NCBI GenBank assembly: GCA_903863315.1
Contig: CAIPBN010000490.1
Location: 1 to 6,234 of the forward strand
DNA: 6,234 bases
Origin: an uncultured Verrucomicrobiota bacterium
GTDB taxonomy: Bacteria > Verrucomicrobiota > Verrucomicrobiia > Limisphaerales > SXTU01
Direction: 5' to 3'
The position numbers and the translations under genes are program-made. This document shows, in pieces, positions 1 through 5,264 of the stretch (position 1 is the stretch's first letter; each line of letters starts with the position of its first letter). The notes beneath the pieces are model-generated. The model worked only from the letters and a program-made list of their open reading frames with translations. It did not search any database and was not told where the DNA came from.

Positions 1-19
1 GGTGGAGGAGCGGGGGCAT
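1..19 (-). CDS. Possible 5' end of a further leftward gene (cut by window edge)
   Basis: An ATG at 19-17 on the minus strand opens a frame reading Met-Pro-Pro-Leu-Leu-His before the window ends. It lies 14 bases after the PhyH stop codon, which would fit a next gene in the same operon. DUF1592-family genes are often followed by DUF1552 or DUF1501 genes, and DUF1501 proteins often begin with a short leader ending near a Leu-Leu/Arg stretch, but six residues cannot establish this. No ribosome binding site is visible; none is seen at the other starts here either. This is a weak call based on position only. Confidence 0.2.
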
Positions 20-33
20 GGTGGGGAAAGTGT

Positions 34-54
34 TCAGTAATCAGTTTTCAGTGG
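34..54. repeat. Triple heptamer repeat, TCAGTNN x3
   Basis: Three head-to-tail 7-base units, TCAGTAA, TCAGTTT and TCAGTGG, occupy 34-54. Read on the minus strand they are NNACTGA units. Because 7 is not a multiple of 3, the three TGA triplets (50-48, 43-41 and 36-34) fall in all three minus-strand frames. The last one is the stop codon of the PhyH gene. The array is short, so chance cannot be excluded, but the core is identical in all three units and is AT-richer than its surroundings. Confidence 0.6.
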
Positions 55-819
55 CAGCGGGTTGGACGCGGTGGAGGCGGGGGGTGGTGAAGGTGTTTTG
101 GGCGAAGGCGCGGAGGCTTCATGCCAGCTCAATCCCTCAGGGAGGCAGAACGCGGCATACTCGATGTGCAGAACGCGCCGGTGTCGCGCGCTGCTTGAAC
201 GACTGGACGCGTGAAGCAATAGCGGCCGCATCAACAGTGCGTCCCCAGCGGACACGGCGCACAGGACGTAGGGTTGTCCGGCGCGCAATTCCTGGATGCG
301 AGTCGCGTAGAGACGACCCAATCGGTGTGAGCCGGGAAGAACACGCAGCGCGCCGTTCGTTTCGTCCGCGTCATCAAGGTGGAGTCGCACGGCGAGCATC
401 CGCTCCAGCAGCTCAACCGGAGGCTGCACGTGCGGGACGCCGTCTTTCACACTCCACGGGCCAAAGCCGGGAACTTCAGCGCGGTTGCGGAGCGCCAAGG
501 TCAGGTCTTGGTGCCAAGCCACAAGCCAGTTCGCCTCCGGTGATTTGTCGAAGAAGAGGGCGCGCACGGGCAGCGGCTCCGCGGGAAGGTGCGGACGAGC
601 CAGCGCCAACAGCGCGTCCGAACCAGCCAGCTCCGCGACGGCGGGTTGAGCCAGCAATCCCCGTCGTCCGGCGCCAGAGACAGGTCCCAACGCGTCGAGC
701 AACTCGCGCTGTTCCGCTGCGGAAAGAACGCCCGGCACCACGGTAAATCCGTCCCGCTCCACTTCGTGCTCTGCTTGAGAACACGCGGGCTGCATGGGAA
801 TTGGCGCGGCGCTGGTCAT
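34..819 (-). CDS. Phytanoyl-CoA dioxygenase (PhyH) family Fe(II)/2-oxoglutarate oxygenase
   Basis: This 261-residue protein is a PhyH-type double-stranded beta-helix oxygenase, expected to be cytoplasmic and to couple 2-oxoglutarate decarboxylation to oxidation of an unknown substrate. The iron ligands are visible: His103-x-Asp105 in AWHQDLTLAL and distal His203 in PLLLHASS. Arg214 lies 11 residues after the distal His, the spacing of the 2-oxoglutarate-binding Arg in human PHYH (His264/Arg275). Residues 21-45 are the usual PhyH opening (DGFTVVPGVLS), and NGALRVLPGSHRLGRL (155-170) is the family's core motif. It starts 3 bases after the DUF1592 gene stop, so it is probably translationally coupled to it. 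A second in-frame ATG at 795 would remove eight residues. The last ~27 residues are a Pro/Ser/Ala-rich tail beyond the usual end (near LPEGLSWHE), and the stop is supplied by a heptamer repeat. No signal peptide is seen. The fold and cofactor use are well supported; the substrate is unknown. Confidence 0.93.
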   Translation of the reverse strand: MTSAAPIPMQPACSQAEHEVERDGFTVVPGVLSAAEQRELLDALGPVSGAGRRGLLAQPAVAELAGSDALLALARPHLPAEPLPVRALFFDKSPEANWLVAWHQDLTLALRNRAEVPGFGPWSVKDGVPHVQPPVELLERMLAVRLHLDDADETNGALRVLPGSHRLGRLYATRIQELRAGQPYVLCAVSAGDALLMRPLLLHASSRSSSARHRRVLHIEYAAFCLPEGLSWHEASAPSPKTPSPPPASTASNPLPLKTDY

Positions 820-822
820 GCG

Positions 823-3390
823 TCACTTCGTGCGAAACGCCTCCGACGTCACCACCGCCTGCGTCAGACCGCGCAGCGTGTATTTCTCCTGCTTCATCCC
901 GGCGACGGCGGCGCGGAGCATCGCTTGGTCGGCGAAGCCCAGTTCGCGGCCCAACGCGTAGGTGTGGAGCTGCTTGGCCAGCGCGGTGAGGAACAGGTCT
1001 TCCTTCTTCAGCAACTCCGCCTGCAAACCCTCCACGCCCACGAACTCCGTGCCGTCCGGCATCGTCGCGCGCGCGTCAATCTTCGGGTCGTTGCGGTCAA
1101 TGCGGCCGTTGTAGCCGTGGCCTTCCTGCTCGCGCCATTCGCCGGTGGCGTTGAAGTTTTCGAGCGCGAAACCGAGCGGGTCAATTTTGTCGTGGCAGCG
1201 GGCGCAGAGCGGCAGTTCACGGTGAATTTGCAGGCGCTGGCGCACGGTGGCCTTGCCGATGCCGGGGACTTTTGGCGCGATTTCGCCCGCGTTCGCCACG
1301 GGCAATCCGGGGTCCGTGCCGAGCAGCGTGCGCAGCACCCAGACGCCGCGCGTGACGGGCGAGGTGCGCGTGCCGTTGCTCGTGATGGCGTGGATGCTCG
1401 CCTGCGTGACGAGGCCGCCGCGATGGCTCTCCGGCGGCGCGGGCACGCGGCGGAACGCATCGCCGCGCACGCCGGGGATGCCGTAGAAGCGCGCGAGCCG
1501 CTCGTTCACCGTCACGAAGTCGCTGCGGATGAGATTCCGCGCGTCGAGGTCGTGCCGGAGGATTTCGGCGAAGAAGCTTTCCGTCTCGCGCACCATGCTG
1601 ACTTCGAGGTGGCGGTCGTATTCCGGGTAAAGATTCTTCGCGGGCGGGTTCGCGCCGACCTTGCGCGTGCCGAGCCATTGGCCGGTGAAGTTCTGCACGA
1701 AGGCGTCGCTGCGCGGGTCTTTCAGCATCCGGTTCACCTGCGCGCGCAGCACGGCGGGCTGGGTCAAATCGCCTTTGTCCGCGAGGCGGAACAGCTCGTC
1801 GTCGGGCATCGAGGACCAGAGGAAATAGGACAGGCGCGACGCCAGCTCGTGCGCGTTGAGCGGGCGCGGCGTGGCGGCGGGCGGCGCGGGCTCGACGAGG
1901 AAAAGGAAGTGCGGCGAGGCGAGCACGGCGGCGAGCGGGGCCTTGATGGCCTCGGTGAAGGAGGACTTGCCCGCGAGGGTTTTCTCGAACAGCGCGACCT
2001 TGGCCGCAACTTCCTCCGCCGTTACGGGCCGGCGGAACGCGCGGCGCATGAACTGCTTGAGGACTTCACGGGCTTGCGCGGCTTCATCCACCTTGCCGAT
2101 GACCAACTCGCCGAGCGCGCGGCGATGGCTCGCGGGCGGCCACACGGGGTGGATGGGGCCGACGAGTTCAATCCAGTCCACGAGCAGCTCCGGGCGCGCG
2201 AAGGCGTCGGCTTTCTGCATCCAAAAATTTTCCAGCACGCTCGGGATGTCGTAAGCGTAATCGAGTTCCACGCCGGCGGTCTCCTTCGTGAAGCGCGCGG
2301 GGATTTCGTAAACCTTCGGCGCGGACTCCGGCGCGTCCACGTCCAGCTCGGCGATGACCTGCGGCTGGCCGCCGAGGGTGACAGAAATCTTCAAGCGGGG
2401 CGGGCCGTAATCATACATCCGGTGCGATTTGAAGTGCGCTAGGTCGCGGTCCATTTGCTCCTGCGTGAACTTCTTCCCCTTCGGATTCTTCTCGTCCTGC
2501 TGGTCGCGGCGGTGAGCGAGAATTTTCTCCGCGCTGGCGACGACTTGCTCGCGCGTCGGCACGCGCCCGGCGGCGCGGATGCGGATGAGGTAATCGCCCT
2601 CGTGCTTCAACCGGAAGTCACGGAAGCCGATGCCCCGGTCCCACGAGTTGTGATGCACGACGGTGAAGTCGCCTTGCGTCTCGTTCTTGCCGTCGTTGAG
2701 CAGGATGTTGTTGCCGTCGCGCTTCACGCGGACGCGGTCGCCGCCGAGAGTGTTTTCCTCCGGGTCGAAGCGCCACGAAATCGCCGGCGGCTGCGGCCCC
2801 TCGACCAGCGCGCGGTCGAGAATCTGGCGGGCGGCCTGATAATACAGCTCGGTCTGCATCGGCGAGAGCGAGAGCGCCGCGCCGATGTTGTCAAAGCCGC
2901 CGGCGGGCGGGTCTTCCGGGAACTTGCTCGCGGGCAGGAACGGCACGCCATCGAAGCCGAAGAGGTCGCGGATGGTGTTGTTGTATTCCGCGCGGTTCAT
3001 GCGGCGGAGCACGACGGTGTTCGCGCGGCGGGCCAGCTCGGCACGGGCGAGTTCCGCCGTGGCCCAGTCCACGACGCGCGCGGTGTCGGCGGGCTTGGGC
3101 TGCGGCTCCTTCTTGGGGGGCATCTCGTGGCTGTTGAGCGTGTTGACGACTTCGGCCCACTTCTCCCGTGCCGCAGCGGAGGAGAAGTCCGCCGAAAGCA
3201 TCGTGTCCACGCGGAGGTTACCCTTCTGCTTCTCCGGCCCGTGGCAGCGCACGCAATGCTCACGGAGGAAGGGCTGCGCGACCTTCGCGAAGCCAGCGGT
3301 GTCAGGAGGCGGCGCAACCGGCTCCGCCGCCGAGCCGAGGGATGCAGCCAGCAACCACCAAGCCGAAAGAATCGAACGGACCGCGTTCAT
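823..3390 (-). CDS. Secreted di-haem DUF1587/DUF1595/DUF1592/DUF1588/DUF1585 protein (planctomycete cytochrome type)
   Basis: This 855-residue exported protein belongs to the multi-domain family expanded in Planctomycetota and Verrucomicrobiota. Domain order with rough positions: signal peptide 1-22 (Arg, then a hydrophobic stretch ending SLGSAA); PSCyt1-like haem c domain with CVRCH at 46-50 and candidate axial Met90 in HEMPP; DUF1587 about 123-190 (RRMNRAEYNNTIRDLFG); a beta-sandwich-like region about 205-415 with a charged insert near 290-320; DUF1595 about 436-497; DUF1592 about 508-636 (NAHELASRLSYFLWSSMPDD); DUF1588 about 655-755 (RGGLVTQASI, then CARCH at 729-733 and DPLGFALENF); DUF1585 about 780-852. 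Two CxxCH sites imply two covalent haems and a periplasmic or surface electron-transfer role; the reaction is unknown for the family. The ATG at 3390 is chosen because it gives a clean signal peptide and lies 1 base after the upstream stop. An in-frame ATG at 3420 would add MHPKPPLPPE and overlap that gene by 29 bases. The length is typical and no damage is seen. Confidence 0.95.
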   Translation of the reverse strand: MNAVRSILSAWWLLAASLGSAAEPVAPPPDTAGFAKVAQPFLREHCVRCHGPEKQKGNLRVDTMLSADFSSAAAREKWAEVVNTLNSHEMPPKKEPQPKPADTARVVDWATAELARAELARRANTVVLRRMNRAEYNNTIRDLFGFDGVPFLPASKFPEDPPAGGFDNIGAALSLSPMQTELYYQAARQILDRALVEGPQPPAISWRFDPEENTLGGDRVRVKRDGNNILLNDGKNETQGDFTVVHHNSWDRGIGFRDFRLKHEGDYLIRIRAAGRVPTREQVVASAEKILAHRRDQQDEKNPKGKKFTQEQMDRDLAHFKSHRMYDYGPPRLKISVTLGGQPQVIAELDVDAPESAPKVYEIPARFTKETAGVELDYAYDIPSVLENFWMQKADAFARPELLVDWIELVGPIHPVWPPASHRRALGELVIGKVDEAAQAREVLKQFMRRAFRRPVTAEEVAAKVALFEKTLAGKSSFTEAIKAPLAAVLASPHFLFLVEPAPPAATPRPLNAHELASRLSYFLWSSMPDDELFRLADKGDLTQPAVLRAQVNRMLKDPRSDAFVQNFTGQWLGTRKVGANPPAKNLYPEYDRHLEVSMVRETESFFAEILRHDLDARNLIRSDFVTVNERLARFYGIPGVRGDAFRRVPAPPESHRGGLVTQASIHAITSNGTRTSPVTRGVWVLRTLLGTDPGLPVANAGEIAPKVPGIGKATVRQRLQIHRELPLCARCHDKIDPLGFALENFNATGEWREQEGHGYNGRIDRNDPKIDARATMPDGTEFVGVEGLQAELLKKEDLFLTALAKQLHTYALGRELGFADQAMLRAAVAGMKQEKYTLRGLTQAVVTSEAFRTK

Positions 3391-3391
3391 C

Positions 3392-3790
3392 TCAGGAGGC
3401 AGGGGCGGCTTTGGGTGCATCGTCGCCGGTGACTTTGCCCTTGGGCAGATTCGGCTGAACTGCGCCGTTGAAGAGCGCGGCGCAGACGTCCTCGGCGGAT
3501 TGCACCCGCATGTTGAGCACCTCGGCGGTGTCGAGCGGGAGGTCGGCCTTGGCGGTGTGGAAGAGCCATTTCACGGCACGCGGGAAGCAGGCGGCAATCT
3601 TCACCGGGCCACCGTCGGCGAGACGTTTCAGCGACGGGTCCTGCCGCGCGCTCATCTCGCAGAGATCGGCCACGGCGTCGAAGGCCACGCCGGAATCGGC
3701 GAGTTTGCGTAGCACGGCCTCCTTCACTTCGGGCGGGACGACCTGGGCGTATTGGCAGTGGCAGTAAAGAATTCTCGGCGCGTCGGGCAT
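3392..3790 (-). CDS. Small CxC-C-C protein resembling the HdrA N-terminal domain
   Basis: The product has 132 residues, with no signal peptide or membrane segment. It opens with RILYCHCQYAQVVPPEV (Cys10, His11, Cys12), followed by DLCEMSARQDP (Cys44), then VKIAACFPRAVKWLF (Cys68) and a further Cys103. The order 'beta strand-CxC, ~30 residues, C, ~24 residues, beta strand-AACxPR' matches what I recall of the N-terminal domain of HdrA/QmoA-type proteins (CxCG.., YxCSxPGQ, VVAACSPR), where cysteines bind an iron-sulfur cluster. A cluster-binding or redox role is therefore inferred, not shown. The last ~15 residues (GKVTGDDAPKAAPAS) look disordered. The ATG at 3790 is preferred; a TTG at 3829 would add 13 residues of unconserved appearance. 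The TGA stop is separated by one base from the ATG of the DUF1592 gene, so the two are very probably co-translated. I know no named function for this family; a zinc or regulatory protein is an alternative. Confidence 0.8.
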   Translation of the reverse strand: MPDAPRILYCHCQYAQVVPPEVKEAVLRKLADSGVAFDAVADLCEMSARQDPSLKRLADGGPVKIAACFPRAVKWLFHTAKADLPLDTAEVLNMRVQSAEDVCAALFNGAVQPNLPKGKVTGDDAPKAAPAS

Positions 3791-3876
3791 GGCACAGGAG
3801 AGTTTGCGCGAGGCGGCGAACGACGGCAACTGCGGGTTTCTGCCGGAGACGACGCGAGGAGTCTTCTACTCCCGTC
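3791..3876. other. Spacer between propeller gene and small Cys gene
   Basis: These 86 bases hold no gene. They contain the hairpin next to the propeller gene stop and a second weaker inverted repeat, CGGCA (3824-3828) against TGCCG (3841-3845). No -35/-10 pair or ribosome binding site is recognisable before the ATG at 3790, though a promoter for the three-gene unit would be expected here or further upstream. Confidence 0.5.
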
Positions 3877-3878
3877 TC
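3846..3878 (-). terminator. Two-part hairpin overlapping the propeller gene stop codon
   Basis: An outer 6-bp stem pairs GAGACG (3846-3851) with CGTCTC (3873-3878). An inner 5-bp stem pairs GGAGT (3858-3862) with ACTCC (3868-3872), closing a 5-base loop. A 6-base bulge (ACGCGA) sits on one side only. The outer arm begins inside the stop codon of the propeller gene (3879-3877). There is no run of U after the stem in the transcript, so intrinsic termination is doubtful; mRNA 3'-end protection or a small dispersed palindrome are equally possible. Confidence 0.35.
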
Positions 3879-5085
3879 ATTTCCCGCTCACGTCGAGCAC
3901 GAGCAAGTCGCCCGGCACGTTGCGGACGTAGATGCGGCCATTGGCCAGCACGGGGACGGTCCAGCACTTCTTGCCGATGACCTGCGCGCGGGCGAGGGCT
4001 TCAAACTTCTGCGGGCTTGCGGCGACCACGAGCAACTCGCCCGTTTCGCTCAGGACAATCAGCTTCCCGTTCGCCGCCATGAGCGAGCCAACTCCGAGGC
4101 CGGTTTGAGCCCACTTGGTCGCGCCGGTCTGCCAGTCAAGACAGCGCAGCTCGCCACCTGGTTTCCCGCCGATGCCATGAAACGCGTAGAGATGACCGCC
4201 GAGAACGACTCCGGCGTTGAACTGCACGGCGGTGTCGGTCTTCCAACCGGACACGGTCGAACCGTCGCGCAGGTTGAGTTTCACGGCCGGGGCGCTTTCG
4301 CCAGAAATCAGCAACGTCCCGTCATGCACCACCGGGGCGCTGGCGCTGGTGTCGTAGCCGGTGACGAACTTGGTCCGCCAGCGCACCTTGCCGGTGGCCA
4401 CTTCCACGGCGGCGCATTCGCGATGCGTGAGCAGCGCGGCGCACCGCGTGCCGTCGAGGTCGAAGGGAACCGCCGTGGCGTAGGCGGCGGAGCTTTTGCC
4501 GCTCTTCCAGACGACATTTCCCGTGGCCTTGTCGAGCGCGGTGCCGTGGCTGCCGAGGTTCAAGATGACGAGCTTGCCCTCGACGAGCGGCGAGCCGGCG
4601 AAACCCCACTCGGGCACTTCGACGCCCAGCTCAGTGACGAGTTGCTTCTGGAAAATTACTTTTCCGGTCGCCAGCTCAAAGCAGAAGAAATCGCCCTGCC
4701 GGCTCAGGTGAAAGACGCGGTCGCCATCAATCGTCGGCGTGCCGGTTGTGCCGCCCTCGAAATACTTATTGCCCAGCGGCGCGGCGTAGCTGTGTTTCCA
4801 AAGCTCCTTGCCGGTCGCGGCATCGAAACACCACAAGGTGTCCTGCCCCTTGGCACGACCGTCGTGACCAGTGGTGATGAGCTTGCCGCCGTTGACGACA
4901 ACGGTGGAGAAGCCTAGGCCAAGCTTCGCACGCCACGCGACCTTCGGCCCTTCGTTTGGCCAGGAGGAACTCCAACCCGTCTCGCGGGAAATGCCGTTCA
5001 GGTCCGGACCGCGAAACATGGGCCAGTCCGAGGCGGAGGCGGCAAGCACGGCGGAAAACAGCGAGAGACAGAGGGCGGAACGCAT
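3877..5085 (-). CDS. Secreted PQQ-like beta-propeller repeat protein
   Basis: The 402-residue product begins with a signal peptide (MRSALCLSLFSAVLAASAS, cleavage near residue 18-19), then WPMFRGPDLNGISRETG (21-37), the opening motif of a large propeller family in Planctomycetota and Verrucomicrobiota. PQQ-like blades of the form 'hydrophobic-D-x-ATG-K-x-x-W' recur at about 84-98 (FDAATGKELWK), 134-146 (FELATGKVIFQ), 182-194 (LDKATGNVVWK), 225-237 (VEVATGKVRWR) and 314-327 (LDWQTGATKW), ending with GDLLVLDVSGK. Such proteins are usually described as BamB-like or PQQ-binding-like. The repeat alone does not show PQQ binding or dehydrogenase activity, and no dehydrogenase active site is recognisable, so a periplasmic binding or scaffold role is inferred. 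An in-frame ATG at 5103 would add MGKLRP and cannot be excluded; the shorter form gives a standard signal peptide. The open frame runs on to 5592 inside lhgO, which is an artefact. A spacer with repeats separates it from lhgO. Confidence 0.92.
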   Translation of the reverse strand: MRSALCLSLFSAVLAASASDWPMFRGPDLNGISRETGWSSSWPNEGPKVAWRAKLGLGFSTVVVNGGKLITTGHDGRAKGQDTLWCFDAATGKELWKHSYAAPLGNKYFEGGTTGTPTIDGDRVFHLSRQGDFFCFELATGKVIFQKQLVTELGVEVPEWGFAGSPLVEGKLVILNLGSHGTALDKATGNVVWKSGKSSAAYATAVPFDLDGTRCAALLTHRECAAVEVATGKVRWRTKFVTGYDTSASAPVVHDGTLLISGESAPAVKLNLRDGSTVSGWKTDTAVQFNAGVVLGGHLYAFHGIGGKPGGELRCLDWQTGATKWAQTGLGVGSLMAANGKLIVLSETGELLVVAASPQKFEALARAQVIGKKCWTVPVLANGRIYVRNVPGDLLVLDVSGK

Positions 5086-5128
5086 GGGCCGGAGCTTGCC
5101 CATGAGCGGGTCGGAGTCAAGGCAGCCG

Positions 5129-5169
5129 TCTTGGAGTGCGCCGGCAGAGCGGAGCGATGACGGCGCTTT
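5129..5169 (+). repeat. Palindromic intergenic repeat, copy A
   Basis: The copy begins TCTTGGAGTGCG and ends CGGCGCTTT. Its core is an inverted repeat with arms GCGCCG (5138-5143) and CGGCGC (5161-5166) around a 17-base purine-rich loop containing GCGGAGCG. It matches copy B on the opposite strand over nearly its whole length, with five substitutions and two single-base gaps in my hand alignment. It resembles REP-type elements (short, palindromic, intergenic, in inverted pairs). No RAYT transposase gene is in the window. Confidence 0.75.
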
Positions 5170-5178
5170 GAGCGGACG
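5170..5178 (+). repeat. 9-base direct repeat GAGCGGACG, first copy
   Basis: GAGCGGACG directly follows copy A of the palindromic repeat and recurs identically at 5206-5214, directly before copy B. The two copies frame a 27-base centre. Confidence 0.6.
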
Positions 5179-5205
5179 GCAGCGTTGCTTGGTTCGGAAG
5201 CCATC

Positions 5206-5214
5206 GAGCGGACG
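5206..5214 (+). repeat. 9-base direct repeat GAGCGGACG, second copy
   Basis: Identical to 5170-5178 and in the same orientation, abutting copy B. It breaks the otherwise inverted symmetry of the repeat pair. Confidence 0.6.
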
Positions 5215-5253
5215 AAAGCGGCGTCGCGCTTCGCTTGCCGCCGCAGTCCAAGA
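5215..5253 (-). repeat. Palindromic intergenic repeat, copy B
   Basis: Read on the minus strand this copy begins TCTTGGACTGCGGCGG and ends GACGCCGCTTT, the same layout as copy A. Its arms are GCGGCG and CGCCGC (plus-strand positions 5218-5223 and 5239-5244) around a 15-base loop containing AGCGAAGCGC. Relative to copy A the fourth base of the first arm and its partner in the second arm have both changed, so pairing is kept. It ends 11 bases from the lhgO stop codon, so it will lie in the lhgO 3' untranslated region. Confidence 0.75.
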
Positions 5254-5264
5254 GGCGGCGGGTG

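Larger units (their letters stand above)
5086..5264. other. lhgO-propeller spacer with inverted repeat pair
   Basis: This 179-base spacer has no credible gene. Most of it is taken up by two inverted copies of a palindromic repeat (5129-5169 and 5215-5253) separated by 45 bases. I see no clear promoter boxes or U-tract terminator. Since the propeller gene needs its own promoter if the repeats stop transcription, one may lie in 5086-5128, but the sequence gives no direct support for it. Confidence 0.6.

Noticed and set aside
18..746. Plus-strand open frame of 242 residues opposite the PhyH gene
   Set aside because: Arg-rich, low-complexity translation with no motif; PhyH ligands and spacing are clear on the other strand.
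34..819. PhyH protein as a CsiD-like glutarate hydroxylase working with LhgO
   Set aside because: CsiD makes L-2-hydroxyglutarate in E. coli and is also an Fe/2-oxoglutarate oxygenase, but this protein has the PhyH-subfamily motifs, is shorter than CsiD, and sits in a different transcription unit from lhgO.
589..3432. Very long plus-strand open frames (617 and 325 residues) opposite the DUF1592 gene
   Set aside because: They lie in the exact antisense register (first base opposite third base), where a stop needs TTA, CTA or TCA in the sense gene, codons rare in GC-rich genes. The translations are Arg/Ala/His/Val-rich with no recognisable motif, while the minus strand carries clear domains.
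4105..4917. Plus-strand open frame of 270 residues opposite the propeller gene
   Set aside because: Same antisense register effect; the propeller repeats on the minus strand are unambiguous.
3877..5085. Propeller protein as a quinoprotein alcohol dehydrogenase
   Set aside because: Only the repeat blades are present; it is about 400 residues rather than ~600 and lacks a recognisable dehydrogenase active site or adjacent-cysteine motif.
5170..5214. 9-base direct repeats as target-site duplication of an insertion sequence
   Set aside because: Only 27 bases lie between them, with no transposase and no terminal inverted repeats inside.
5129..5253. CRISPR array
   Set aside because: Only two copies, in opposite orientation, internally palindromic and imperfect, with no cas genes.
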